From Larix sibirica (taxonomy: Eukaryota; Streptophyta; Pinopsida; Pinales; Pinaceae), in contig NWUY0303900786.1 in the NCBI GenBank assembly GCA_004151065.3, positions 1-11,405 on the forward strand: a stretch of DNA of 11,405 nucleotides. Direction: 5' to 3'. Under the pieces are notes generated by a model. That model was not told the DNA's origin. It ran no database searches and was given only the letters and a program-made list of their open reading frames with translations. How positions within the stretch are numbered: position 1 is the stretch's first letter; each line of letters begins with the position of its first letter. Made by a program: the position numbers and the translations under genes. Positions 1-7,087 of the stretch are shown in pieces.

Positions 1-171
1 CACGATAGACCTCCCAAACCGGCAAAAACGGCCAGCAATCAAACCCCTGATATAGAGCAGCCAGACAAACCCCATATTGGACTGGAGCAGTCCGCCGTAG
101 CAAGCCGAGCGTCCCTGAAACCATTTTATGTCCCATTAACATCAAGAATAGTGCCCCAAACAAAATTTTGA
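1..171 (+). CDS. Possible 3' end of an open reading frame cut by the window edge
   Basis: Reading from base 1 in frame 1, the plus strand stays open for 56 codons and stops at TGA 169-171. The peptide is rich in Pro, Lys, Ala and Ser and contains the stretch KPHIGLEQSAVASRASLK. The piece is visibly GC-richer than the AT-rich DNA that starts just after it, which fits a coding or formerly coding origin. The minus strand is also open across nearly the same span, so strand cannot be settled from sequence alone. No family was recognised. It could be the tail of a host gene or of a retroelement ORF. The evidence is openness and base composition only. Confidence 0.22.
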   Translation, partial: HDRPPKPAKTASNQTPDIEQPDKPHIGLEQSAVASRASLKPFYVPLTSRIVPQTKF

Positions 172-263
172 GCCAACATATATATATATATAATAGTTGT
201 CACATCAGTGTTACTCACATTACGTGACAACATCTTCCCCGCACTAGGTTATAGAGCACCTCC

Positions 264-351
264 CTACTCTCGATGCAATCAAACCATTGCATAAATATGT
301 AAAATTGCACTAAACTTACTCTCACCTTGTCATGTTTACTTTTAATGCAAT
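264..351. repeat. Degenerate repeat family, copy 1
   Basis: This segment aligns along its whole length with 907-995. Shared landmarks in the same order are a CTACT start, an ATGCAA-like core, AAATAT, AAATTGCA versus AAGTTGCA, TAAAC, a CTCATC-like pyrimidine block, CATGYTTACTTTT and a final AATGCAAT or GATGGAAT. I estimate about 70 percent identity by eye. Two shorter relatives lie at 1171-1243 and 1243-1308. The origin is unknown. It could be an old tandem array or a fragment of a dispersed repeat. Confidence 0.55.
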
Positions 352-711
352 CAATTATAACCATGATGTTGTATTCCATAAGTTGGTGGTATCTCTTTGA
401 AGCAAACACTCAAATCCAAACATTGGCTTAAAGAGAGGCTTTGCTTCGTTCTTTATCCCATCTTGTTTTAGTGTTCAATGGTCCACATCCACTAAAGTTT
501 AGTGAACAAATGGATGTTGTAACTTACTTTCCAACTTGCACTTATGCTCTATAAAACACCTCAAACTCTTGAACTTTGCAATTATGTTTGCATCTTTTAA
601 ATAAACAAACCAAGAGAATATATTCCTTTAAGCACACCATCAATGCTTCACTGGTTAGGAGAGTCACTACCAAATTTACATAATCTATCGAGAGAGTTAA
701 TCTATGTCTAC

Positions 712-850
712 ATGGGTGAGGGCATTCGGTGAAAGTCTCGAGTTCTCTTAGAAGAGACCCATGTTCAAACCCACGGAGGACATGTTTAAGTGATAAGGCC
801 ATAAAAATGTTTTATGTACTATGTTAATGTGGTGTGGGGTTCATAGCTCC
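712..850 (+). repeat. Possible tRNA-derived SINE-like element, copy 1
   Basis: GTTCAAACC at 763-771 fits the RNA polymerase III B-box pattern GWTCRANNC at every position. A weak A-box-like stretch lies about 50 bases upstream (713-724, roughly 9 of 12 positions). The downstream part, 806-832, shares ATGTTTTRTGTACTATGT-like sequence with 1384-1409, which follows a second and better tRNA-like pair of boxes. The shared order of B box and tail suggests two copies of one short element. Ends and target-site duplications could not be defined. Confidence 0.3.
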
Positions 851-906
851 CCTCGAAAAAAGACAAAATGTTTAACAATACCAAACATAAAAACAAGAAG
901 AGTGCA

Positions 907-995
907 TCTCTACTTCATTAAGCTAACTAGTATGCAAATATTTAAAGTTGCAATAAACCCACTTTTCATCTCATCATGCTTACTTTTGATGGAAT
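907..995. repeat. Degenerate repeat family, copy 2
   Basis: Diverged copy of the unit at 264-351, about 640 bp downstream. It also resembles 1171-1243, sharing CTAAGC or TTAAGC followed by CAAC or TAAC, then ATGCAAATAT, AGTTGCA, TTTCATCT and ATGYTTACTT. DNA just after it (1019-1063) also resembles 520-555 (ACTTACTTTCCAACTTGCAC versus ACTCACTTGCCAACTAATGC), so the original duplicated block may have been larger than one unit and later rearranged. Confidence 0.5.
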
Positions 996-1170
996 AAAAA
1001 CTAAAATCTATAAAAGGTTGTCAAAACTCACTTGCCAACTAATGCACATGCTTAAAAAAAAATACTTTGGGCTCTTAGAACTTCATAATTCCATGTTTGA
1101 GTTTTTTAATAGAGAGATTAGGAGAAGGTGATCCCACAAATGCATCATTAGTGGTTTAATGATCATTTAT

Positions 1171-1308
1171 TTCTACTAAGCCAACCACAATGCAAATATC
1201 TAGAGTTGCACGAAGAGCTCTTTCATCTTTTTTATGTTTACTTAAGCCAACTACACAAAAAAATATATAGTGTTGCAAGAAGATTGCTTTCATCTTTTCA
1301 TGCTTAAC
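1171..1308. repeat. Degenerate repeat family, tandem copies 3 and 4
   Basis: Two head-to-tail units of about 70 and 65 bp meet near 1243. Each starts with AAGCCAAC, followed by an A-rich stretch, an AGAGTTGCA or AGTGTTGCA motif, then AAGA, CTTTCATCTTTT and ATGTTTACTT or ATGCTTAAC. Both resemble the two units further left. The head-to-tail arrangement suggests local tandem duplication, with the outer copies later separated by insertions. No coding potential was seen. Confidence 0.5.
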
Positions 1309-1321
1309 AAGTGGGGGTTTC

Positions 1322-1420
1322 ATTGGTTGCTCAAGAGGGGACGATGATATCCCCCATCAAGGTTCAATTCTTCCAAACATGTGGTATGTTTTGTACTATG
1401 TAATAATGGAGCTATCGTGG
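1322..1420 (+). repeat. Possible tRNA-derived SINE-like element, copy 2
   Basis: An A-box-like TTGCTCAAGAGG at 1327-1338 matches the TRGYNNARNNGG pattern at 11 of 12 positions. A B-box GTTCAATTC at 1362-1370 matches GWTCRANNC fully. The 24-base gap between them is close to that in tRNA genes. The sequence between does not fold into a clear cloverleaf, so this is not an intact tRNA gene. The tail at 1384-1409 resembles 806-832. It is best read as a decayed SINE-type retroposon. Confidence 0.35.
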
Positions 1421-2110
1421 ACATTAAGTTAGGCCGAACATGACATTTACGATGAAGTGTTAAACATCATTCCACATCATGGTTCCAACCTACCTATGCC
1501 ATCACTACAAGGTTCATAACACCATCTCTCTAATAGACAAAGAATGTCCCTCTCGATCGAGGTTAGGTACTTGAACACATTAAAAAAAAATATCTTGCAA
1601 TTCCCCATTTTTTTGGGGAGGTATTTTTAAAATTTCAACTTAATTTTAAATTGGTGAAATTAAATACTCAAATATAATTCTAAATATTAATTATTTCTCC
1701 TTCTCTTGCAAGCCTTGAAGAGTCATCCTCTTCTCTGTTGGGTGTGATTACGATTTTTGGAGCCTCTTCTTGGTTGCTGCAATCTCCATTTTAAATATTA
1801 AGCATTAGCTTCTCATTGTGCCTTGGAGCTCTAATCAATCTTAAAAAAAATCAAAGATAAAAACAAACCCAGTCATCAAAAAATTTCAATGATAAAAACA
1901 AACTTCTTTAAGGTATATTAATTTTTTTTAAATGCAAATAAAAACATCTTATGAGCCTTCTTTTAACATGAACGACATATATATTATTATTATATATGAA
2001 TAATTTACCCATTAACAAACTAGGGTTTAGTATTCATTGTTTGTAACTTTTTTATATTTCAAAATTCATAATTAAACTTTATTTAGTAAAAATTAGTTAT
2101 TCTTATCATT

Positions 2111-2137
2111 TCTAAAAATATATATTATATTTTTAGA
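2111..2137. repeat. Perfect 12-bp inverted repeat with 3-base spacer
   Basis: TCTAAAAATATA at 2111-2122 is followed by a three-base spacer and its exact reverse complement, ending at 2137. The arms are almost entirely A and T. It would form a short hairpin but has no flanking duplication that would make it a MITE. In DNA this AT-rich it may be chance. Confidence 0.5.
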
Positions 2138-2302
2138 TTAATTGGTTGTGTTTTTTCCTCAACAAAGTTTATGAGGATCTAGTATAGAGCAAGTCTTAAT
2201 TATAGTCATTCAAAAGATAAACTTGTACCAAAAAACTACAATTCCTAAACTATTGTAAACTCTTACAGAAAGGCGTAAAAGTAAAATGCAAAAAAATATA
2301 GA

Positions 2303-2587
2303 CTAAGAACTGGTGGCATTAGCTGCATTCTGAACATCTTGATAAGAATCTTCAGAGTCCTCAAAACTGCCATCTACATCATCATCATGAAATATCAACC
2401 TCTAAGATATTCCATGTTATCATCCATTTCTACATCATGGGTACCCAAGGTTTCTTCCGTAGTGTCATTAGTTCTTGATAAAATGGTGTTAAGACTATCC
2501 TCATCACTAGTACTGGAATTGTTCACACAAAGGGGTTGCAAGATAGAATCATCCATAAACTTGTGTTTATTCTTAATTTGGTTTTAA
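2303..2587 (-). pseudogene. Acidic Ser/Asp-rich tail of the retroelement remnant
   Basis: One minus-strand frame reads from about 2587 with KFMDDSILQPLC, then SSTSDEDSLNTILSR and EETLGTHDVEMDDNMEYL, and reaches a stop. A shift of one base moves into DDDVDGSFEDSEDSYQDV, which ends at TAG 2305-2303. The acidic, serine-rich composition runs on smoothly across the frameshift, which argues that both halves once formed one protein tail. The function is unknown. Confidence 0.35.
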
Positions 2588-2634
2588 AATGATACCATCT
2601 TGAGTGTAATACAGAGCTTGGTGTCCAATACAAT

Positions 2635-2862
2635 TTACAGAATTCTAAAAAAGTTCACATTGGAAAAGGCACGAAACCAATCAGGAAAGAAGAGAATAGG
2701 ATTAAAACTACAAAGCCAAGAAGGCCTCCCAAATGCCTCTTCCCCGAAGACACTAGTAGCAACTAGAAAGTCAAAAGAACCAACAAAGTCGACCAACACC
2801 TCTGTTTGGGGAAAAAGCAAACTTAGATTAGAACCAACAAGATTACAATTCTCATGAGCCAC
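2635..2862 (-). pseudogene. Unassigned 75-codon frame in the retroelement remnant
   Basis: The third coding-like block on the minus strand. It is Phe/Leu-rich, includes FPQTEVLVDFVGSFDFLVAT, and ends near 2635. No family was recognised. The plus strand of the same DNA has a comparable open frame, so coding strand is inferred only from position within a run of same-strand blocks. Confidence 0.22.
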
Positions 2863-2904
2863 ATTACCCTCAAAGAAATTTGCATTACCACCATAAGAAA
2901 CCTT

Positions 2905-3381
2905 TTAGCAAGAAAACCAAGGGAATTTATACTTTTGACTTGGATAGAGCCGACATCCTAAACTCTCCAAACCAGAGCGAGCAGAGCAAAGAGTCAATTT
3001 CCACAATCCCACTCGAAAGAGTAAACATTGAGAAGAAGCAAGGGCCACACCCTGTGAAATGGAGGTGGCAAAGACCTTAGCATCAAAATCCACCATACCA
3101 TGACTGAAAACCATAGAGATAAACCTCCCACCAATGTTGAGAACAATTCGAATTCTACCCAAGATTAAAGAATCTATACCATCACACAGGTCCCAAATAT
3201 GCCCTTTTGTTCGGAGCAAGGGAGAGTTAAGAGCAATAACTCCCGGAGTGTCCAACCTCCGCCACTTGTCCAAAATCATGACATCAATCAAATCACGATA
3301 AGGAAGTTTGATAATGATCAAATAAATCCACACAGGCAAAACATAGAGTATGATGAGAGGTTCATTAATCATCAAGTCCAA
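2905..3381 (-). pseudogene. Unassigned 158-codon open frame downstream of the RNase H remnant
   Basis: This frame begins just after the stop of the RNase H block on the same strand. The translation starts MDLMINEPLIILYVLPVWIY and is hydrophobic at the N-terminus, with Leu-, Ile- and Gly-rich stretches later. The LPVWI motif faintly resembles the start of DUF4283-type domains in plant retroelement ORF1 proteins, but I could not align the rest. It is uninterrupted, which is notable in decayed DNA. It may be a retroelement piece or a chance frame. Confidence 0.3.
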
Positions 3382-3387
3382 AGATGA

Positions 3388-3780
3388 TTATGGCAAAAAG
3401 CCTTGATTCGAAATTCCATTTTCTAACATAATCCCCTTTGCTAGAAGATAAGCTTGGTTTGCCAAGGCATATGCTAGAGAATTATGCTATCGACGAACAT
3501 GAAAAAATTGAATAGAGGGGATTCAAGATAGTAGGCCCATTATTCTTAGATGAAGACGATTTGCAATTATATCTTTTAAGTTCTGTCGACGTCTAGTCTG
3601 GGAGATAATAATAAGAGAGTCTCCAATATTATTGTTAAAGAATGAATTCTGATCGCAACATCTTGTCTCAGACAAAAGAAGAGGACATAGCACTCAGCCT
3701 GATTGTTTGATTTGATGCCTAGATTACATCCATAAGTTGCTACTTCTTTTTATCCCCATGGTAAAAAATAACCCATATAC
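3388..3780 (-). pseudogene. Broken RNase H domain of a retroelement
   Basis: In retroelements this domain degrades the RNA strand of RNA-DNA hybrids during reverse transcription. One minus-strand frame gives NNQAE (codons 3707-3693), the region carrying a catalytic glutamate. After a frameshift, the next frame gives GDSLIII from 3624, with the aspartate that in the family follows the central strand. Further on come HNSLAYALANQAYLLAKG near 3486-3433 and a stop at 3390-3388. The histidine-containing motif normally reads H..N..AD.LA, so Asp to Tyr is a visible loss. Two in-frame stops, at about 3517-3515 and 3489-3487, and the frameshift between NNQAE and GDS show that it is dead. Assignment is from motif order, without a database search. 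Confidence 0.65.
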
Positions 3781-4340
3781 ACCTTGGCTGTGGATGATAA
3801 TAAACATTAAACTTTTATTTTTTATTTTTATCTTATTGTATTTTTATTCAACAAATAAATTTATAATTTTTAAAGTCTTATTCTCTCTGAAAAGTCTAGA
3901 AATTCGATGATTTTGCTCGGTAAGTTTTTGACTGAAATCACTCGTTTTTTTCTTCTTCTTCCAATGCAATTATGCAAGTTTCAACACTCTTCTATGGGAT
4001 TTTGAATTTTTTTACCAAATTATGTTGAAATCAATCATGTCGAAAAAAGTAAAATCGCCAATATTTAAGCAAAATCAATATTATGTGTTTTAATTGTTTT
4101 AGATCCATCTTAACTTTAAATCTATTGAATATAAAGAAAAATGAAAAAACAATTAACATAGAAATCCCTTTATAATTAAAAAAATTTAGAATTAAAATAA
4201 ATTTATGATGATATATAACATAGATTTCTGCTAATTCAAATTTTGGATATCAGAAAATCTTAAATCGGTATAATTTTTAATGTGTTTTCTCACATTTTTC
4301 TTCTTCATTTATAGACATCCTCTTCTTTTAAATTTCAACA
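3781..4340. other. AT-rich spacer, nothing recognised
   Basis: About 560 bases of A/T-rich sequence, with homopolymer runs and no open frame, repeat pair or motif that I could support. It separates the retroelement remnant from the GC-richer island that begins near 4350. Confidence 0.6.
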
Positions 4341-4467
4341 TCTTTCATTTTTATTTTTAGGAGGGGCCATGCTAGCCCCCCCAAGGTCCATAATTAAAAC
4401 GACAGAGAAACCCTAACTTTATTGCTAACCCCAAAGAATATTTCTTTAAAAGGTAAACACAAGCTTC

Positions 4468-4486
4468 TTGGAGCATCATGCTCCAA
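4468..4486. promoter_or_regulatory. Perfect 19-bp palindrome upstream of the GC-rich exon
   Basis: TTGGAGCAT, one central base, then ATGCTCCAA: nine perfect base pairs with mixed composition, so less likely than AT-rich palindromes to be chance. It lies about 380 bases upstream of the putative exon start. Such a dyad could bind a dimeric transcription factor or form a hairpin in a 5' leader. No named site was recognised. Confidence 0.35.
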
Positions 4487-4807
4487 CATTGACCCTCTTA
4501 AACCCTCACCACTGTCGGCAGTAGCATCTATACGCCCAAGCCAAAAATCCAGCCCCGGAACGTGGTCCGGAACCAGGTTCGGCATTAGAGGGCGAATGAA
4601 TAAAACCCCAAAGAGCAGAGGAGAAAAGAAGAAACATCAGAAGAATATGAATGGACGACCGCGACGAGGGTTTGAAGGATACCGAAGGAAATCTTGACGG
4701 CAGGTGGAAATGAACTGCTCTCTGGCTTAAACAGGCAGCAATCTGTACTGGGTTGCGTTTAGATTTCGAAGAGAATTCGACCCAGATTCAAAGAAATCCG
4801 ATAAACC

Positions 4808-4814
4808 ATATATA
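4808..4814 (+). promoter_or_regulatory. Possible TATA element before the 4845 start
   Basis: TATATAT stands 31 bases before ATG 4845 and about 91 before ATG 4905. With usual plant spacing, transcription would begin close to 4840, too near the 4845 ATG but suitable for 4905. The frame upstream of 4845 stays open through this site to 4731, so the motif may instead be inside an exon. Weak evidence. Confidence 0.2.
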
Positions 4815-4844
4815 TGGAAGTTTCAGGTTCTACAGGTCCTGTTA

Positions 4845-5468
4845 ATGGTGGGCAGCGGAGCGGGGTTTGATCAGAGGAACAGTGGTAATAAATGCCGTGA
4901 GGAGATGGTTTCCATGGCGGTGTTGGGGACGGTTTCACTTAAGAAATGGACCGAAGTCAGCGGGAAAAACCCAAGCTTTTCAGTTGAATGCAGGCTGGGC
5001 TCGCAGGTCACACGTTCGCAGAAGTTCCGGTGCGGCGACAGGGGATTCGAGGACCCAGATGCGAGGTTAATGGCTCTGCGTTTTGGGTTTTTGACGGAAG
5101 GGCTGGTGGCCTTCAGGAGCTTTCTGTTCGAGGGTTCGAAGAAGCGAGGGCTTGTGTATATTTGTGTGAGGAGGAATCGTGCATGCGGTCTGCGGTTTGC
5201 TGATGTTGTTATCAGGGTGGATAGTGGGGTTACGAGGTCGATTTCGTTCAAGGGCTCGGGATCCAGCGATGGGGATGACGATGCTGTTGAGAGGGCTTTC
5301 TCGTTTGTTACAGGGTCAGGGATTGGGAATTGGGTGCGATGGTTTATGGGACAGCAGGTCGAGGGTCCGAGTTTACAACAAGGAGGAGGGGTTTGTGGGC
5401 ACTGTGGGCAGCGGAAGCAGCAACACCAGCATCAAGAGGAGTCTGATGACCCCCAGTGCGAGCAACAG
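4845..5468 (+). CDS. Unrecognised protein, probable exon ending at a splice donor
   Basis: The frame is open from 4731 to 5567, about 279 codons, long for chance even in this GC-richer island. Possible starts are ATG 4845, 4905 and 4914, all in frame, and 4845 is the outermost. An initiator further upstream reached by splicing is also possible. The exon probably ends at 5468, where CAACAG is followed by GTTAAT, leaving phase 0 and 208 codons. The predicted product includes LKKWTEVSGKNPSFSVECRL, a hydrophobic RFGFLTEGLVAFRSFLF region, an acidic SSDGDDDAVERAFSF segment, and a late CGHCGQRKQQHQHQ stretch with a CxxC pair. No family was recognised. From about 5345 the next frame gives an equally protein-like reading (RSRVRVYNKEEGFVGTVGSG), so a one-base indel there is possible. 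Later exons were not identified with confidence. Confidence 0.45.
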
Positions 5469-5567
5469 GTTAATCTCTTGTTCATAAATCTGATTTTGTC
5501 TGTAACAGGGCTTTTACACAGGAAGGAAGCGTCACTAATCCAAGGATTGTTTTTGCCTTTTATATGA

Positions 5568-5727
5568 CTTCATGGGATTTGAACTCGTTCCCACAGGTTG
5601 GCAATAGCCAATAGGTAGCTTTTAGCCAGCGCCCACTTCGTTGGAGTGAGGTTTCTGTGAGTAAGTTATTGTCTGCAATTGGCAGGTTTGGGGGCATGTG
5701 TTCTGTATGTTTTGCGAAGGATTGACC
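5568..5727 (-). repeat. tRNA-derived SINE-like element, copy A
   Basis: On the minus strand, TGGCTAAAAGC at 5628-5618 resembles an RNA polymerase III A box. GAGTTCAAATCCC at 5586-5574 contains a perfect B box (GWTCRANNC). The distance between box starts is 42 bases, tRNA-like. The whole 160 bases align with 6926-7087, sharing CAGGYTGGCAAT, CCACTT, GAGTGAG, TAAGYTATTGTCTG and a CATGTTNTG-like stretch in the same order. Identity is perhaps 60 percent by eye, so both copies are old. This fits a tRNA-derived SINE inserted in the non-coding DNA after the GC-rich exon. Confidence 0.5.
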
Positions 5728-5810
5728 TTCAAAGATTTACTTCTTCGTTAGATGAGAGTTAATCAGGAGTCTGAAGGACTAAGCACTGGACGGGACATTA
5801 AACCATGTGA

Positions 5811-6035
5811 GAATTAAGCACTGTAGGCATTGAAACGCCTGATAATGACTGCGAGTTCTCTCCGAAGCCAAAAACTGAGCTGGCCATTAAACCATCATCC
5901 ACTCAATCGGAACGATCTCCAGGGCTACGTTCTGTTGTGTCAACTGGATGGCATTGCTTGGGAAACTACACGCTGTCAAAGTATTACACAACTCTTGTTT
6001 GTCAAATGCGGACTGTGGGCAATACCAGTAGCTAG
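5811..6035 (+). pseudogene. Possible coding remnant or exon, Ser/Pro-rich
   Basis: Frame 0 is open for 74 codons between TGA 5808-5810 and TAG 6033-6035. The peptide includes CEFSPKPKTELAIKPSS and SERSPGLRSVVSTGW, a Ser/Pro/Lys composition more like a protein linker than random AT-rich DNA. The best acceptor candidate (CTGTAG at 5821-5826) lacks a pyrimidine tract, and no good donor follows. It could be a dead exon of the gene to the left. Codon bias or conservation would decide. Confidence 0.25.
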
Positions 6036-6313
6036 TTGTTAAATTAGCACCATCCTTGTAGATTGATTTTTTAGCGTTTGGGACTGTATTCTGTTCGATG
6101 TTGGACTCTGTGATAATACTCTCGGAAATGGACTCTTTCATGCCCAGTGCAAACACCAGGCGAAGTTAATAGTTGGACAATTAACCAGAATCTATCTTTT
6201 TCAAAGTGACTTTTAATCTTGCCCCTGCTATTTCCGTTCGGGGTATTACCTGATAGTAACAGGATGGAGATCTAACTCCGAGATGAAGCCATGCATTAAA
6301 CTTCTATTTGCAA

Positions 6314-6493
6314 TGCAAACAATACCTTGACTTGTTGGACCAAACTCATCCTTTTCAGATCCTGCTGGAACATATGGACGCGACCATTGCCTTCAAGCTC
6401 ATTTTTTTCGATGTGGACAATGGTTGACAGTTAGACCAAACTCGTAATTTTTCAGATACAACTGAACACATGAACACAGGCATTGTATTGCAA
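6314..6493. repeat. Imperfect tandem duplication, period about 96 bp
   Basis: 6335-6397 and 6431-6493 match at about three quarters of positions, with TTRGACCAAACTC, TTTTTCAGAT, CTG or CTGAACA, CATATG or CATGAAC and a CATTG landmark at the same spacing. The similarity extends weakly leftwards to 6314 and 6412 (TGNNNACAAT). This is an old local duplication in non-coding DNA. Confidence 0.45.
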
Positions 6494-6925
6494 TTACTTG
6501 ACAGGAATTGGACTTGTCCCTAATGGAATGCAATTGCCAAGATCTAACCATCAGACCTCCACTCTCTCCGTCAGTCATTTTTAAGTTACTGCCTAATATT
6601 GTTGCCGGGGCCTGTGCTGTCTGTGTACTCAAATGATACCGCTAAGGATTCTGAATCAGAGTGAAACTGGTGTGGACTACCCTGGCCACAGTGAGAAGTG
6701 AAAACATAGGTAGCTAAGCAACACGGAGTTACATTTGAGCCCTTAGCTTTGCCAGATAAATGTTTAAAAAAGCATGGCCATCGAAATCATGTTTGTTGTT
6801 TGCAAACTCTTAGCAACACCTATATCTAAATGTTAGGCCTGTATTTATAGAAACACATGCTTAATGTCAGGCGTCTCTGTATAATCTTTGAGGGACATCT
6901 CAACGTAATTGTTGGTGTGGAACAA

Positions 6926-7087
6926 CTTCCCGGAATTGAAGTCATCAGTGCAGGCTGGCAATCGTTAGTAGAAAGCATTAGAGCAGAAGCCACTTGCTAG
7001 AGTGAGCTATAAGCTATTGTCTGGCATTGCTTCTTGGTCACATGTTGTGATGTGTTTACCAGGGGGTATTGCTTTTGAGATTGAACC
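6926..7087 (-). repeat. tRNA-derived SINE-like element, copy B
   Basis: Diverged partner of 5568-5727, same orientation and nearly the same length (162 against 160 bases). Its B-box region on the minus strand, around 6942-6930, reads GACTTCAATTCCG, which keeps most of the pattern. The A-box region is more decayed. The two copies lie about 1.36 kb apart in the same non-coding interval. They may be independent insertions of one family or products of a segmental duplication. No target-site duplications were seen. Confidence 0.45.

Larger units (their letters stand above)
175..2300. other. AT-rich repeat-laden stretch with no convincing gene
   Basis: About 2.1 kb of AT-rich DNA. Short open frames on both strands (for example at 215-409 and 542-802, minus strand) have low-complexity, Cys/Leu/Phe-rich translations and no codon pattern suggesting coding. 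The interval contains a run of alternating TA near 178-192, four diverged copies of a short repeat, two elements with tRNA-like promoter boxes, and AT-rich inverted repeats at 1976-1998 and 2111-2137. These are listed separately where they can be supported. Nothing else was recognised. Confidence 0.6.
2303..3780 (-). mobile_element. Degenerate retroelement remnant, minus strand
   Basis: The minus strand from 3780 down to 2303 shows successive coding-like blocks broken by frameshifts and stops: an RNase H domain, a 158-codon open frame, a 75-codon open frame, and a Ser/Asp/Glu-rich tail ending at TAG 2305-2303. RNase H domains of this shape, with NNQAE, GDS and a C-terminal HN..A.ALAN motif, are typical of plant non-LTR (LINE-type) retroelements and related host genes. 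Nothing coding-like continues to the right of 3780, which fits 5' truncation common in LINEs. The coding-like character after RNase H is unusual for a LINE 3' end, so the blocks could belong to two elements. No terminal repeats or target-site duplications were found. Confidence 0.5.

Noticed and set aside
178-192. TA microsatellite
   Set aside because: Short simple repeat, common in AT-rich plant DNA, no functional implication.
215-802. Minus-strand open frames at 215-409 and 542-802
   Set aside because: Low-complexity hydrophobic peptides inside AT-rich repeat DNA. They overlap the diverged repeat units and have no promoter or splice context.
2339-3387. Plus-strand open frames at 2339-2587, 2600-2857, 2880-3080 and 3199-3387
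   Set aside because: They lie opposite the minus-strand retroelement blocks, whose RNase H motifs and acidic tail set the coding strand.
4364-4380. GGGGC...GCCCC hairpin
   Set aside because: Only five base pairs around a seven-base loop, not distinguishable from chance in a G/C-rich patch.
4394-4585. Minus-strand open frame with MLEHDAPRSLCLPF
   Set aside because: It crosses the palindrome at 4468-4486 and has no splice sites or family match. More likely an effect of the GC-richer island.
4867-5487. Other-frame and antisense open frames (4867-5070, 4988-5203, 4871-5251 minus)
   Set aside because: Shadows of the longer frame at 4731-5567. Arg/Ser/Pro-heavy readings are typical of GC-rich antisense or shifted frames. 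The 5179-5487 frame is mentioned only as a possible indel continuation.
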